Shown: positions 8,450 to 17,886, counted from the stretch's first letter. The stretch: 64,000 nucleotides of DNA from Mesorhizobium sp. NZP2077 (GCF_013170805.1 NZ_CP051293.1:992001-1056000), one strand, 5' to 3'. The notes: a model not told the origin generated them from the letters alone. Program-made: numbers and translations.

Positions 8450-9388
8450 TCACGCCCTCGGATGCGCCGATTCGTAGATTTCGAGCAGCCTGGCGGTGTC
8501 GACGCCGGTGTAGATCTGCGTCGTCGACAGGCTGGCGTGGCCAAGCAATTCCTGGATGGTGCGCAAATCGCCGCCACGGCCTAGCAGATGCGTGGCGAAG
8601 GAATGGCGCAGCGCGTGCGGTGTCGCGGTATCGGGCAGGTTGAGCGTCGAGCGCAGCTTGGCCATGTCGCGCTGGATGATGGCTGGGTTGAGCGGGCCGC
8701 CGCGCGCGCCGCGAAACAACAGGCCCTTCGGATCGAGATGATAGGGGCAGAGCCGGCGGTATGCGGCGATTGCCCGCAACGCCCCGGGCAACACCGGCAC
8801 CAGCCGCGTTTTGCCGCCCTTGCCGGTGACGCGCAGCACCGTGTCGGTCTCAGACGCCAGATCGGCGCCGGCGAGGCCAAGCGCCTCGGAAATGCGCAGG
8901 CCGGAGCCGTAGAGCAGCGTCAGCACGGCAGCATTGCGGGCCGCGATCCAGGGCTCTTCCGCCAGTTGGCCTTCCACCGACACGACATGTTTGGCGTCGC
9001 TCGCCGTCAGCGGTTTGGGCAGGGATTTCGGCTGGCGCGGCGCGCGAAGCGCTGCGGCACCCGCAGCATTGGCAAGACCGCGCCGCTCGAGAAAACGCAG
9101 CAGCGAGCGGATGCCGGCCAGCCCGCGGCCAAGCGTGCGGGCGCCGGCGCCGGCGTTGCGGCGCGCGGCGAGAAAGCCGCGGAGATCGGCGGGGCGTAGA
9201 TTGGCGATGTCGGAAATGCCGGGCGAGCCGCCGCAATGGGCGGTGAGGAAATGCAGGAACTGGCGCGTGTCGCGCTCATAGGCTTCGACGGTTGCGGGCG
9301 ACAGCCGGCGCTCCCGCGCCAGCATCTTCAGCCAGCTTTCGCGCGCCGCCTGGAGATCGGGTTTCGCCGGGATGAGGAATTCCTGCAT
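8450..9388 (-). CDS. xerC: Tyrosine recombinase XerC
   Basis: Site-specific recombinase that resolves chromosome dimers at dif together with XerD. 312 residues: N-terminal SAM-like core-binding domain (about 15-105), then the catalytic domain with Arg in SGLRISEALGL, Lys in TGKGGKTR, HALRHSF (His, Arg), and GHASLSTTQIYTGVD carrying the last His and the nucleophile Tyr. XerC is preferred over XerD because the N-terminus (WLKMLARERRLSPATVEAY) and context match rhizobial XerC. No phage or integron genes are nearby. FtsK, its activator in the cell, is encoded at 34379. Confidence 0.9.
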   Translation of the reverse strand: MQEFLIPAKPDLQAARESWLKMLARERRLSPATVEAYERDTRQFLHFLTAHCGGSPGISDIANLRPADLRGFLAARRNAGAGARTLGRGLAGIRSLLRFLERRGLANAAGAAALRAPRQPKSLPKPLTASDAKHVVSVEGQLAEEPWIAARNAAVLTLLYGSGLRISEALGLAGADLASETDTVLRVTGKGGKTRLVPVLPGALRAIAAYRRLCPYHLDPKGLLFRGARGGPLNPAIIQRDMAKLRSTLNLPDTATPHALRHSFATHLLGRGGDLRTIQELLGHASLSTTQIYTGVDTARLLEIYESAHPRA

Positions 9389-9433
9389 GGCGGCATTTTG
9401 GGGTATTCGGGTTAGGAAGCGGTGAAGAGCCCG

Positions 9434-9468
9434 TCATTGAAATGACAAGGGGCGATCATTGAAATGAC
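9434..9468. repeat. Two copies of TCATTGAAATGAC in 22-bp phase
   Basis: Exact 13-bp copies at 9434-9446 and 9456-9468, each with TCATT/AATGA dyad character. They lie 40-74 bp before rimM and about 50 bp upstream of xerC, in the shared intergenic region. Two-turn spacing suits a dimeric regulator, but none is identified. Confidence 0.6.
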
Positions 9469-9507
9469 GCCGGGCTGGGGTTAGAGCAGGCCAAAGGAAA
9501 TTTCGCC

Positions 9508-10107
9508 ATGAGCAAGCTCCAAAACCCCGTCCAGATGGCCGTGATCGGCGCCGCCCACGGCATCAAGGGCGAACTCAGGGTGAAAACCTTCACCGGCGAG
9601 CCGCTGGCGCTGGCCGACTATGGGCCACTTTATGCCAGGGATGGGCGCGCCTTCCAGATCATCGATATCCGTCCCGCCAACACGGTTGTCGTGGTGCGCT
9701 TCAAAGGCATTGCTGACCGAAACGCCGCCGAGGCGCTCGCCGGCACCGAACTGTTCGTCGACCGCTCGATGCTGCCGGACGATGGCGAGGAGGATGAATT
9801 CTACCATGCCGACCTGGTCGGACTGGAGGTTCGGGACGATACGGGTGCCGCGCTCGGCAAAGTCGTCGCCGTGCATAATTTCGGCGGCGGCGACATTCTC
9901 GATGTGACGCTTGCCCGCCGCAAGGGCGTGCTGATCCCGTTCACGCAGGCCGCCGTGCCTGATGTGTCGATCGCCGAGGGCTTTGTCCGCGTCGACCCGG
10001 TGGCGGCCGGACTGGTCGAGGACGGGGATGGCGCCGCGCCGCGCGACGAGGATTTCGACCCGAAGGGCAGGCCGCGCGGACCGCGCGACGCCGGGGGCAA
10101 CCGTTGA
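9508..10107 (+). CDS. rimM: Ribosome maturation factor RimM
   Basis: Assists late 30S subunit assembly around protein S19. 199 residues: N-terminal RimM barrel ([19 protein letters not shown], about 9-90) and a PRC-barrel domain (about 100-170, [13 protein letters not shown] then GGGDILDV). A charged tail of about 25 residues ([13 protein letters not shown]) extends beyond the core. The stop overlaps the TTG start of trmD, so translation is coupled; rimM-trmD with rplS nearby is a conserved bacterial order, here interrupted by a minus-strand permease gene. Confidence 0.95.
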   Translation: MSKLQNPVQMAVIGAAHGIKGELRVKTFTGEPLALADYGPLYARDGRAFQIIDIRPANTVVVVRFKGIADRNAAEALAGTELFVDRSMLPDDGEEDEFYHADLVGLEVRDDTGAALGKVVAVHNFGGGDILDVTLARRKGVLIPFTQAAVPDVSIAEGFVRVDPVAAGLVEDGDGAAPRDEDFDPKGRPRGPRDAGGNR

Positions 10108-10802
10108 GTTTCTCGGCTAGCGTGCTGACGCTCTATCCCGAGATGTTTCCGGGCGCGCTCGGCCTGTCGCTGGCGGGCCGCGCGCTCGAGGCCGGCACAT
10201 GGTCGCTGGAAGCGATCCAGATCCGCGATTTCGCCACCGACAAGCACCGCACCGTCGACGACACGCCGGCCGGCGGCGGCGCCGGCATGGTGATGCGTGC
10301 CGATGTGCTGGCCAAGGCGATCGACCACGCCTCGCCGCCGGGCGACGCGCGTCCGCGCCTGCTGATGAGCCCGCGTGGCAAGCCGCTGACGCAGGCGCGT
10401 GTGCGCGAGCTCGCCGCCGGGCCGGGCGCCGTCATTCTGTGCGGACGTTTCGAGGGCGTCGACCAGCGGGTGATCGACGCGCGGGGATTAGAGGAAGTCT
10501 CGATCGGCGATTTTATTCTCTCGGGCGGCGAGCCGGCGGCGCTTGTGCTGCTCGACGCGGTGGTGCGGCTGCTGCCCGGCGTAATGGGCAATGCGGTGTC
10601 CGGCGAGGAAGAGAGCTTTGAAAACGGCCTGCTCGAACATCCGCACTACACACGGCCGCAGGAGTTCGAGGGCCTGGAGATTCCGGAAGTGCTGATCTCC
10701 GGCAATCACAAGAAGATCGCGGCCTGGCGGCGCGCGGAGTCCGAGAAGCTGACCAAAGAGCGGCGGCCGGACCTGCTCGATGATCAGCCCTTGGTGAAGT
10801 AG
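10104..10802 (+). CDS. trmD: tRNA (guanine-N1-)-methyltransferase TrmD
   Basis: Methylates G37 of tRNAs using S-adenosylmethionine, preventing frameshifting. 232 residues, SPOUT knotted fold: [36 protein letters not shown] and the knot [14 protein letters not shown] (here [13 protein letters not shown]), then [12 protein letters not shown]. The start is TTG at 10104 inside the rimM stop (TTGA overlap). The last 19 bp overlap the 3' end of the convergent TauE/SafE gene. Confidence 0.95.
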   Translation: MSFSASVLTLYPEMFPGALGLSLAGRALEAGTWSLEAIQIRDFATDKHRTVDDTPAGGGAGMVMRADVLAKAIDHASPPGDARPRLLMSPRGKPLTQARVRELAAGPGAVILCGRFEGVDQRVIDARGLEEVSIGDFILSGGEPAALVLLDAVVRLLPGVMGNAVSGEEESFENGLLEHPHYTRPQEFEGLEIPEVLISGNHKKIAAWRRAESEKLTKERRPDLLDDQPLVK

Positions 10803-11536
10803 TAAAAAGCCAGAAACAGGCCGACGGCGATGACGAAGCCGCGCACAACGTTTTGCGGTACGCGCTTGGCGATCCACACCCCGGCATAGCCGCCGAGCGC
10901 ACCGCCCGGGATCATGATGATCGCCTGCGGCCAGGCGACGACGCCGCCGGAGACGAAGACGATGATGGCGACAGCCGCAATGACCACGGCCAGCATGTTC
11001 TTCAGCGCGTTCAGCCGGTGGTAGTCGCCGGCCTGTGTCAGGCCGAGCGTCGCCAGCATCATCACGCCCGTGCCGGCGCCGAAGAAGCCGCCATAGATGG
11101 CGGTGACGAACTGTGCCAGCGAACCGACGAATGAGCCGACAGCCGCTTCCTGCCCGGGCTTTGGCGTTGGCTTCAGCCATGGCGCGGCGGCAAACAGGGC
11201 GGTCGCGGCCAACAGCAGCCACGGCACTAGGACGCGGAACGACGGGTTCTCGAGCGCCAGCAAGATCAGCGCACCGGCCAGCGCACCGATTGCCGAGATC
11301 AGGCAGAGCAGTAAGGCGCCGCGCCAGAAATGCCTGATGTCGTCCCAATAGGCCAACGTCGAGGTGATATAGCCGGGGAATTGCGTGACCGACGAAGTCG
11401 CGTTGGCGACGATCGGCGGTACGCCGACCAATGTCATGGCGCCGAAGGTGATGAAGGTGCCGCCGCCGGCGACCGCGTTGGCGGCGCCGGACAGAAAGCC
11501 TGCCAGGAACAGCAGGATGGCGTCGAAAACAGACAT
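10784..11536 (-). CDS. TauE/SafE family membrane permease
   Basis: Inner-membrane protein of 250 residues with about eight hydrophobic segments. Family features: opening segment [22 protein letters not shown], the second half repeat [15 protein letters not shown], and a final helix ending with FYYFTKG. Members are anion exporters or permeases for sulfite, sulfonates or similar; the substrate here is not readable. It is inserted between trmD and rplS on the opposite strand and converges with trmD by a 19-bp overlap. Confidence 0.88.
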   Translation of the reverse strand: MSVFDAILLFLAGFLSGAANAVAGGGTFITFGAMTLVGVPPIVANATSSVTQFPGYITSTLAYWDDIRHFWRGALLLCLISAIGALAGALILLALENPSFRVLVPWLLLAATALFAAAPWLKPTPKPGQEAAVGSFVGSLAQFVTAIYGGFFGAGTGVMMLATLGLTQAGDYHRLNALKNMLAVVIAAVAIIVFVSGGVVAWPQAIIMIPGGALGGYAGVWIAKRVPQNVVRGFVIAVGLFLAFYYFTKG

Positions 11537-11865
11537 GCAATGCCGCCACGGAAAACTGTGTTATGTCAGGCTTAGAGAGCCCCGGGGAGCGGCGCAACCC
11601 GGCACGAAGCGATTGCGACGGTGCCATGCCGGCAAAAAAGACTCGTGCCAAGGCGTGACAAAGCGCTGAAATAGCTGTATGTGCCCGCCCGTACCGGACA
11701 GAAGAATCTGCCGGACCCGTCAACAATGACGGTGTAGTCGCCCCTGTCCGATGTCTCAGAGACAAAAATGTCTAGAGACAAAGGACATAGCCGAGCGGTC
11801 AATGGAACTGCAAGGCGAGTGTCGGACGCTCTGACTGTCGGAAGAACAAGAAGTGGATTATTGAG
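11537..11865 (+). other. Intergenic region and leader of rplS
   Basis: 329 bp without a convincing gene. The right half can fold: GTCTCAGAGAC (11753-11763) is self-complementary and is followed by a second GTCTAGAGAC; further GC arms lie at 11690-11720. A long structured leader before a ribosomal protein gene may serve control of L19 synthesis, but no known leader family is recognised. A short ATG frame from 11768 overlaps rplS and lacks a ribosome site. Confidence 0.4.
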
Positions 11866-12411
11866 ATGGATCTCATCCGTCAGCTCGAGGCCGAGCAGGC
11901 CGCCAAGATCGAAGCCAAGCGCAAGCTTCCCGAATTCCAGCCCGGCGACACCGTGCGCGTCCAGGTCCGCGTGACCGAAGGCACCCGCACCCGCGTCCAG
12001 GCCTATGAGGGCGTCGTCATCGCCCGCGCCGGTTCCGGCTTCCAGGAAAATTTCACCGTCCGCAAGATCTCCTACGGCGAAGGCGTCGAGCGCGTGTTCC
12101 CGGTCTACTCGCCGATGGTCGAAGGCGTCGAGATCGTGCGTCGCGGCAAGGTGCGTCGCGCCAAGCTCTATTACCTGCGCGATCGTCGCGGCAAGTCGGC
12201 CCGTATTTCGGAAAACACCGGCGTGCGCGCCCGCAAACTCAATGATGAGGAGCGCGATGCGCTGAACGCCGAGAAGGCCCGCATCGAGGCCGAGAAGGTC
12301 GCCGCTGCCCAGGCGCTCGCCGCCGAGACGGCTGCCAAGGAAGCCGCCGAGAAGAAGGCCGCCGCCGAGGCTGAGGCTGCCAAGGCCGCTGAAGCGACCC
12401 CGGCCGAATAA
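11866..12411 (+). CDS. rplS: 50S ribosomal protein L19
   Basis: Large-subunit protein at the subunit interface. Residues 1-115 are the L19 core ([58 protein letters not shown]). The remaining about 65 residues are an Ala/Glu/Lys-rich helical extension ([23 protein letters not shown]), common in rhizobial L19 but absent from the roughly 115-residue enterobacterial form. Followed by a strong terminator at 12432. Confidence 0.96.
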   Translation: MDLIRQLEAEQAAKIEAKRKLPEFQPGDTVRVQVRVTEGTRTRVQAYEGVVIARAGSGFQENFTVRKISYGEGVERVFPVYSPMVEGVEIVRRGKVRRAKLYYLRDRRGKSARISENTGVRARKLNDEERDALNAEKARIEAEKVAAAQALAAETAAKEAAEKKAAAEAEAAKAAEATPAE

Positions 12412-12431
12412 GATTTCGGAAATCTCTTTTG

Positions 12432-12458
12432 AAAAGGCGGCTTCGGCCGCCTTTTTTC
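12432..12458 (+). terminator. Rho-independent terminator of rplS
   Basis: GGCGGC-TTCG-GCCGCC stem with a UUCG tetraloop at 12436-12451, extended by A/T pairs and followed by TTTTTT. It lies 20 bp after the rplS stop. Confidence 0.93.
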
Positions 12459-12507
12459 GTTTCACCGGACTGTGAACGGTTTCAGCCACGGAAACGAGAT
12501 CAGGGTG

Positions 12508-12550
12508 TTGACGGCATATTATCTTGTGTACTAAATAATCGCGTACAATA
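12508..12550 (+). promoter_or_regulatory. ohr promoter with likely OhrR operator
   Basis: A TTGACG -35 box (12508-12513) is followed 17 bp later by CTAAAT (12531-12536). Overlapping the -10 is an imperfect dyad TTGTGTAC-N11-GTACAATA (12524-12550) in an AT-rich patch unlike its surroundings. OhrR sites are AT-rich dyads with TACAAT/ATTGTA half-sites overlapping the ohr promoter, so repression by the neighbouring OhrR is likely. Confidence 0.6.
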
Positions 12551-12566
12551 TAATTGGAGATTTGAT

Positions 12567-12980
12567 ATGGCACTCTACATCACACAGGCTCACGTGACCG
12601 GCGGCCGCGCCGGCCATGGCGAGACCAGCGACGGTCTGCTCAAGGTCGATCTGGCGATGCCCAAGGAACTCGGCGGGCCTGGGGGCGCCACCAATCCCGA
12701 GCAGCTTTTCGCCATCGGTTACGCCGCCTGCTTCGAAAGCGCGGTCCGCTTCATCGCGCGCAAACAGAAGCTGCCGCTCACGGATGCCGGGATAACCTCG
12801 ACCGTCAGCCTGCTTCCCAATGGCGAGGGCTTCAAACTCGGCGTCGCGCTTGCCGTGGAAACGAAAGGCCTTGATCAGGCGGCGGCGGAAGCGCTTGTAT
12901 CGGCAGCGCATCAGGTTTGCCCTTATTCCAATGCCATCAGGGGCAATATCGAGGTGGAGCTTTCGGTAAAGGCGGCATGA
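12567..12980 (+). CDS. ohr: Organic hydroperoxide resistance protein Ohr
   Basis: Thiol peroxidase that reduces organic and fatty-acid hydroperoxides using lipoylated partners. 137 residues, normal length, starting at ATG 12567 with GGAGA 6 bp upstream. Catalytic cysteines: Cys55 in YAACFESAV and Cys118 in VCPYSNA; Arg of the active site in HVTGGRAGHG. The distinction from OsmC is clear because of the VCPYSNA box. The stop overlaps the start of ohrR (ATGA). Confidence 0.95.
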   Translation: MALYITQAHVTGGRAGHGETSDGLLKVDLAMPKELGGPGGATNPEQLFAIGYAACFESAVRFIARKQKLPLTDAGITSTVSLLPNGEGFKLGVALAVETKGLDQAAAEALVSAAHQVCPYSNAIRGNIEVELSVKAA

Positions 12981-13513
12981 CGGGAAAGACCACAAAGAGC
13001 ACCAGCGACGTCCCGGCGGGGGGCGCCGGGACGATAAGGGTCCCTCGGCTCGACCAGCAGCTGTGCTTCGCGCTGTATTCGGCGAGCGGGCTGATGACGA
13101 AGCTCTACCGGCCCCTGCTCGATCCGCTTGGCCTGACTTATCCGCAATATCTGGCCATGCTGGCACTATGGGAGCACGCGCCGAGCACGGTGGGCGCGCT
13201 TGGCGAAGCGCTTGGCCTGGATTCCGCGACGCTGACGCCGTTGCTCAAGCGGATGGAGGCGGGCGGCCTCGTTACTCGCCGCCGCGATGCGGTGGACGAG
13301 CGCCGGGTGATGGTCGAGCCGACGGCCAAGGGCCAGGCGCTGCGCGCGCGAATCAAGGATGTGTCCTCAGCCCTTGCCTGCAGCGTGCCGCTGGAGCCCG
13401 GCGAAGCGAAAGCGCTGCACGCGACGCTAACCAATCTTGTCGCAGGTCTGCGCAACGCCGTAACGGAAGACCCGGCGGCGGACGCGGAAGCGTTGGTTTC
13501 CGGCTCGACATAA
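12977..13513 (+). CDS. ohrR: MarR-family peroxide sensor OhrR
   Basis: Repressor that leaves DNA when its N-terminal cysteine is oxidised by organic peroxides. 178 residues from the ATG at 12977, which overlaps the ohr stop by 4 bp. The sensing Cys30 lies in DQQLCFALYSAS, the family signature. The winged helix follows (VGALGEALGLDSATLTPLLKRMEAGGLVTRRRDAVDERRV). The N-terminus carries a longer Gly/Ser-rich tail than most homologues. Same transcript as ohr, so autoregulated. Confidence 0.93.
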   Translation: MTGKTTKSTSDVPAGGAGTIRVPRLDQQLCFALYSASGLMTKLYRPLLDPLGLTYPQYLAMLALWEHAPSTVGALGEALGLDSATLTPLLKRMEAGGLVTRRRDAVDERRVMVEPTAKGQALRARIKDVSSALACSVPLEPGEAKALHATLTNLVAGLRNAVTEDPAADAEALVSGST

Positions 13514-13678
13514 CCACATCATCCCGAAATCCCTGAATTCAGGGCATCCGAATCCCTTTTCGCGTGCGATGACGCAGCGGAGCGTCTTGCATGACGCATG
13601 CGGAAAGCTAAAGTCGGCGCCGGATTTTCCAGTAAGCCCGGCCAATGTCCGGGCACTTTCAATTTTCGGGAGTGTGTC

Positions 13679-14479
13679 ATGACCAAGTCGAAACTACTGC
13701 TGGCCGGCCTGTTGGCCCTCGTGCTGGCGCCCGTCGCCGCGTGGGCGGCCGATGCGCTGCCCGATCTCGCCGGCAAGAAGGTGGTGGTGGTCACCGAAAA
13801 CGCCTATCCGCCGCTGCAGTTCATCGATCCCAAGACGGGAAAACAGATCGGCTGGGAATATGACGCGATGAACGAGATCGCCAAGCGGCTGAATTTCAAG
13901 GTCGAGTACCAGAACACCTCCTGGGACGCGATGATCCAGGCGGTTTCCGACAATCAGTACAACATCGGCATGACCGGCATCACCATCAAGGACGACCGCA
14001 AGCAGAAGGTCGACTTCTCCGACCCCTATATGCGTTCCGAGCAGTTCATGCTGGTGCGCGGCGACGAAAACCGCTTCACCGATGCCAAGACCTTCGGCGC
14101 CTTCAAGGACGGGTTGATCGGCGCGCAGCCCGGCACGACGCCGTTCTACACCGCCGTCTACAGCGTGCTCGACGGCAATGAGCAAAACCCGCGCATCAAG
14201 CTGTTCGAGACGTTTGGCGCCACGGTGCAGGCGCTGAAGTCCGGCGATGTCGACGTCGTACTGACCGACGGTACCGCCGGCAAGGGCTATGTCGATGCTT
14301 CCGAGCGCAAGCTGAAGCTGATCGGCGGCCCGCTCGGCACCGAGGATTTTGGCTTCATCTTCCCGAAAGGATCGGACCTGGTGAAGCCGGTCAACGCGGC
14401 GATCGCGACACTGAAGGCGGATGGGACGCTGGATGCGCTGAACAAGAAGTGGTTTCTTGATTACAAGATGGGGCAGTAG
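13679..14479 (+). CDS. Amino-acid ABC transporter substrate-binding protein
   Basis: Periplasmic binding protein of solute-binding family 3, 266 residues from ATG 13679 (GGGAG upstream). Signal peptide residues 1-24 with cleavage after AWA. Family motifs: [71 protein letters not shown], and the closing LNKKWFLDY. Binds polar amino acids; the exact ligand is unknown. The permease gene follows 45 bp downstream, but no ATPase gene is present next to them. Confidence 0.92.
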   Translation: MTKSKLLLAGLLALVLAPVAAWAADALPDLAGKKVVVVTENAYPPLQFIDPKTGKQIGWEYDAMNEIAKRLNFKVEYQNTSWDAMIQAVSDNQYNIGMTGITIKDDRKQKVDFSDPYMRSEQFMLVRGDENRFTDAKTFGAFKDGLIGAQPGTTPFYTAVYSVLDGNEQNPRIKLFETFGATVQALKSGDVDVVLTDGTAGKGYVDASERKLKLIGGPLGTEDFGFIFPKGSDLVKPVNAAIATLKADGTLDALNKKWFLDYKMGQ

Positions 14480-14524
14480 GGCGATCCTGGTGCGGACGGG
14501 GGGTGCCTTGGCGCGATCCTTTTG

Positions 14525-15331
14525 ATGCGGGCCTCCTCCCCCAAATCCGACTTCCCCTGGTGGCTTGCCGTTGCCGCTGCCCTGGCGCTGGTCGCGGCCT
14601 TGTCTATCGCCACCAGCGATCTCTATGCCCAGGTCTTCGCCACTGTCGCCAAGGGCATCGGCGTCACCGTCTTTGTCACCGTGGTGGCTTTCGCGCTGGC
14701 GTCGATCATCGGTCTCGGCATTGCGCTGATGGGCCTGTCCGGCTCGCCCTGGCTGCGCCAGGTCGCCCGCTTCTACGTCGAGATCATCCGCGGCGTGCCG
14801 ATCCTGGTGCTGCTGTTCTGGATCGCGTTTGCCGGCGCGCCCGCCTTCGTCGCGGCCTGGAACGCGCTGACCGCGCCGCTGCAAAGTGCGGGCTATCTCG
14901 GCGAGTTGTTGGTGCGCGACGTGTCACTGTTGTGGCGCGCCATCATTGCATTGACGATCGGCTACTCGGCCTTCATCTCCGAGGTTTTCCGGGCCGGCAT
15001 CCAGGCGGTCGAGAAGGGACAGATCGAGGCGGCCAAGGCGCTCGGGCTGAGCCGCTCGCAGCGCTTCCGGCTGATCGTCTTTCCACAGGCGATCCGCACC
15101 ATACTGCCGCCGCTCGGCAATGATTTTGTCGCCCTGGTCAAAGATTCCTCGCTGGTCTCGGTGCTCGGCGTCGCCGACATCACTCAGATGGGCAAGGTCT
15201 ATGCCGCCGGCTCGTTTCGCTTCTTCGAGACCTATTCGATAACGGCCTATATCTATCTCATCTTGACCGTCAGCCTGTCGCTGGCGCTTAGGGCGCTGGA
15301 ACGGCGGCTGAGAAACCAGCATCAGGAATAG
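14525..15331 (+). CDS. Amino-acid ABC transporter permease
   Basis: Inner-membrane subunit of the HisMQ/GlnP type, 268 residues (ATG 14525; a TTG codon lies just before). About five to six membrane helices. The EAA loop that contacts the ATPase is seen as EAAKALGLSRSQRFRLIVFPQAIRTILP-like sequence at about 180-205, and the family segment VEIIRGVPILVLLFWIAF at about 85. It pairs with the binding protein at 13679. The needed ATPase must come from elsewhere. Confidence 0.92.
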   Translation: MRASSPKSDFPWWLAVAAALALVAALSIATSDLYAQVFATVAKGIGVTVFVTVVAFALASIIGLGIALMGLSGSPWLRQVARFYVEIIRGVPILVLLFWIAFAGAPAFVAAWNALTAPLQSAGYLGELLVRDVSLLWRAIIALTIGYSAFISEVFRAGIQAVEKGQIEAAKALGLSRSQRFRLIVFPQAIRTILPPLGNDFVALVKDSSLVSVLGVADITQMGKVYAAGSFRFFETYSITAYIYLILTVSLSLALRALERRLRNQHQE

Positions 15332-15385
15332 TTTTCCAGCAGAGACGGCGCTACGATCCCCGGCATATCTCGTTGAGGAGGTTTC

Positions 15386-16021
15386 ATGATCGTCGACAAG
15401 GCCAATGCGGCACTGGATTCCGTCTATGGCGCCGACACGCCGGAAACGCTGGCGCAGGCCTATGCCGCATGGGCCGCGACCTATGACAGCGAGACCGCCT
15501 CGCTCGGCTATTTGCTGCCGTTCCTGATCACCGCCTGGGTAGCGCGCCATGTTCCCGTCGGCGAAGGGCCGCTGCTCGACGCCGGCTGCGGCACCGGCCT
15601 GTCGGGGCCGTCGCTGAAGGCGCTCGGCTATGGCGACATTGCCGGGCTGGATCTTTCGGACGACATGCTCAAGATCGCTGGCAGCCGCAATGCCTATAGC
15701 GAGCTGAAACAGGCGATGCTCGGCGGGCCGCTGCCATGGCCGGACGGCCATTTCCGCGCCTTCTTCTCGACCGGCGTCTTCACCATCAGCCACGCGCCGG
15801 CGTCGGGCCTGCACGAACTGGTGCGCATCACCGGGAAAGGCGGCCGCGCCATCTTTACCGTGCGCGACCAAGTGTTCGAGAGCGGCGGCTTTCAGGGCGT
15901 TTTTGATGAGCTGGAGCAGGTGGGCAAATGGCGGCTCGTCGAACAGAGCCCGTGGTTCCGCTGCTACGCGATCGCCGAGCCCGACGCACTGGTGAAGACG
16001 TTTGTGTTCGAGGTGATATGA
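15386..16021 (+). CDS. Class I SAM-dependent methyltransferase
   Basis: 211 residues, soluble. The SAM-binding motif I is LLDAGCGTGLSGP (about 66-78), motif II GLDLSDDMLKIA, then ALPWPDGHF-type acidic loop (LPWPDGHFRAFFS) and VRITGKGGRAIFTV. GAGGAGG precedes the ATG. Similar to Williams-Beuren-type small methyltransferases; substrate unknown. It stands alone between the ABC permease and leuC. Confidence 0.85.
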   Translation: MIVDKANAALDSVYGADTPETLAQAYAAWAATYDSETASLGYLLPFLITAWVARHVPVGEGPLLDAGCGTGLSGPSLKALGYGDIAGLDLSDDMLKIAGSRNAYSELKQAMLGGPLPWPDGHFRAFFSTGVFTISHAPASGLHELVRITGKGGRAIFTVRDQVFESGGFQGVFDELEQVGKWRLVEQSPWFRCYAIAEPDALVKTFVFEVI

Positions 16022-16105
16022 GCGGCGCCATCTTCCCTTCTCCCCTGGGGGACAAGGGGAAGTCGCACCGCCACGCCGCAATTGCCGAAAAGCCAAAACA
16101 TTGGT

Positions 16106-16234
16106 ATGAGCCACGCCATGGAAGAGCTTTTTGGCGATCCGGCCTATAAGGGTTTCGTGCTGCAGGACAGAAAACGCCTGCCGTCGCGCTTTTCCGCGCG
16201 CGTCAGCGGTGCGCTGACCAGCCGACTTAGCTAG
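16106..16234 (+). CDS. Possible small protein, 42 aa
   Basis: ATG 16106 to TAG 16232. The protein is basic at its end (QDRKRLPSRFSARVSGALTSR) and acidic at the start (MEELFGDPAYKG). No ribosome site is clear. It fills the gap between the methyltransferase and leuC. A hairpin-forming stretch (CTTCTCCCCT, 16037-16046, with AGGGGAAG, 16055-16062) lies just upstream. Could be a real small gene or the end of a lost one; weak support. Confidence 0.3.
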   Translation: MSHAMEELFGDPAYKGFVLQDRKRLPSRFSARVSGALTSRLS

Positions 16235-16315
16235 GCCGACCCGTCCAGGTCGTTCGCCGGCCGGAGATTGCGGGCTTCTGCTCTTACCCATTCTCATATC
16301 GACGGATTTACGCAC

Positions 16316-17725
16316 ATGAGCGCACCGCGCACCCTCTACGACAAGATATTCGACGACCATGTCGTCGACCGCCAGGACGACGGCACCTGCCTGCTCTACA
16401 TCGACCGCCACCTCGTCCATGAAGTGACCAGCCCGCAGGCCTTCGAAGGCCTGCGCCTGAGCGGCCGAAAAGTCCGGCATCCGGAAAAGACGCTCGCCGT
16501 GGTCGATCACAATGTCTCGACCTCGCCCGAGCGCAAGTTCGGCATCAAGAACGAGGAAAGCCGCATCCAGGTCGAGGCGCTGGCCAAGAACGCCAAGGAT
16601 TTCGGCGTCGAATATTATTCCGAGAACGATATCCGCCAGGGCATCGTCCACATCATCGGCCCGGAGCAGGGCTTTACCTTGCCCGGCATGACCATCGTCT
16701 GCGGCGACAGCCACACCTCGACCCACGGTGCGTTCGGCGCGCTGGCGCACGGCATCGGCACATCCGAGGTCGAGCATGTGCTGGCGACGCAAACGCTAAT
16801 CCAGCGCAAGGCCAAGAACATGCTGGTGCGCGTCGACGGCCAGTTGCCGGAAGGCGTCACCGCCAAGGACATCATCCTGGCCATCATCGGCGAGATCGGC
16901 ACCGCCGGCGGCACCGGCTATGTCATCGAATATGCCGGCGAGGCGATCCGTGCGCTGTCGATGGAAGGCCGCATGACGATCTGCAACATGTCGATCGAGG
17001 GCGGCGCGCGCGCCGGCCTGATCGCCGCCGACGAGACCACCTTCGCCTATGTCAAGGACAAGCCGCGTGCGCCGAAGGGCGCGGCCTGGGATGCGGCGCT
17101 CGAATACTGGAAGACGCTGCAGTCCGACGAAGGCGCGCATTTCGACAAGGTGATCGTGCTCGACGCGGCGAAACTGCCGCCGATCGTCTCCTGGGGCTCC
17201 TCGCCCGAGGATGTCGTCTCGGTGCAAGGCATCGTGCCGAACCCGGACGACATCACCGACGAGAACAAGCGGACCTCCAAGCAGCGCGCGCTTGACTATA
17301 TGGGCCTGACGCCGGGAACCAAGATCACCGACATCGCGCTCGACCGCGTCTTCATCGGCTCCTGCACCAATGGCCGCATCGAGGATCTTCGCGCCGCCGC
17401 CAAGGTGATCGAGGGCAGAAAAGTCAATCCGCGCGTCAACGCCATGATCGTGCCGGGCTCGGGCCTGGTCAAGGAACAGGCGGAAGCCGAGGGGCTGGAC
17501 AAGATCTTCCTCGCCGCCGGTTTCGACTGGCGCGAGCCGGGCTGCTCGATGTGTCTCGCCATGAACGACGACCGGCTTAAGCCGCATGAACGCTGCGCCT
17601 CGACCTCGAACCGCAATTTCGAGGGACGGCAAGGCTTCAAGGGCCGCACCCATCTGGTGTCGCCGGCGATGGCGGCGGCGGCGGCGATCGCCGGCCATTT
17701 CGTCGACATCCGCGACTGGAAATAA
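16316..17725 (+). CDS. leuC: 3-isopropylmalate dehydratase large subunit
   Basis: With LeuD converts 2-isopropylmalate to 3-isopropylmalate in leucine synthesis. 469 residues from ATG 16316 ([17 protein letters not shown]), the usual start and length; an upstream TTG frame adds nothing conserved. Aconitase fold: [21 protein letters not shown], iron-sulfur cysteines in [15 protein letters not shown] and [11 protein letters not shown], substrate Arg in [12 protein letters not shown]. leuD is not adjacent, as is common in rhizobia. Ends in a strong terminator. Confidence 0.96.
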   Translation: MSAPRTLYDKIFDDHVVDRQDDGTCLLYIDRHLVHEVTSPQAFEGLRLSGRKVRHPEKTLAVVDHNVSTSPERKFGIKNEESRIQVEALAKNAKDFGVEYYSENDIRQGIVHIIGPEQGFTLPGMTIVCGDSHTSTHGAFGALAHGIGTSEVEHVLATQTLIQRKAKNMLVRVDGQLPEGVTAKDIILAIIGEIGTAGGTGYVIEYAGEAIRALSMEGRMTICNMSIEGGARAGLIAADETTFAYVKDKPRAPKGAAWDAALEYWKTLQSDEGAHFDKVIVLDAAKLPPIVSWGSSPEDVVSVQGIVPNPDDITDENKRTSKQRALDYMGLTPGTKITDIALDRVFIGSCTNGRIEDLRAAAKVIEGRKVNPRVNAMIVPGSGLVKEQAEAEGLDKIFLAAGFDWREPGCSMCLAMNDDRLKPHERCASTSNRNFEGRQGFKGRTHLVSPAMAAAAAIAGHFVDIRDWK

Positions 17726-17755
17726 CGTCCGGTCCACGCGTTCCGATGATTGCCG

Positions 17756-17789
17756 GACCCTGGACCGCATTGCGGTCCGGGGTCTTTTT
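17756..17789 (+). terminator. Rho-independent terminator of leuC
   Basis: GACCC-TGGACCGC (17756-17768) pairs with GCGGTCC-GGGGTC (17772-17784), loop ATT, followed by TTTTT at 17785-17789. About 30 bp after the leuC stop. Confidence 0.92.
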
Positions 17790-17886
17790 CATTCGCGCGG
17801 TGCGCATATTCGCCCGGGCTTAACCGCTTGTTTGGGCTTGCGCTCTAAGCTCTTCCCTGACGTCAAGCGAGGGAAGTCATCGTCCT

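Noticed and set aside
8450..9388. Phage or island integrase
   Set aside because: Sequence and context fit the housekeeping XerC; no attachment-site repeats, tRNA gene or phage genes lie near.
14924..16792. Long minus-strand open frame across permease, methyltransferase and leuC
   Set aside because: It crosses three confident genes in antisense and has no family signature.
17816..17830. CtrA-type site before the first diguanylate cyclase gene
   Set aside because: The second half is TTTG and not TTAA, so it fails the consensus.
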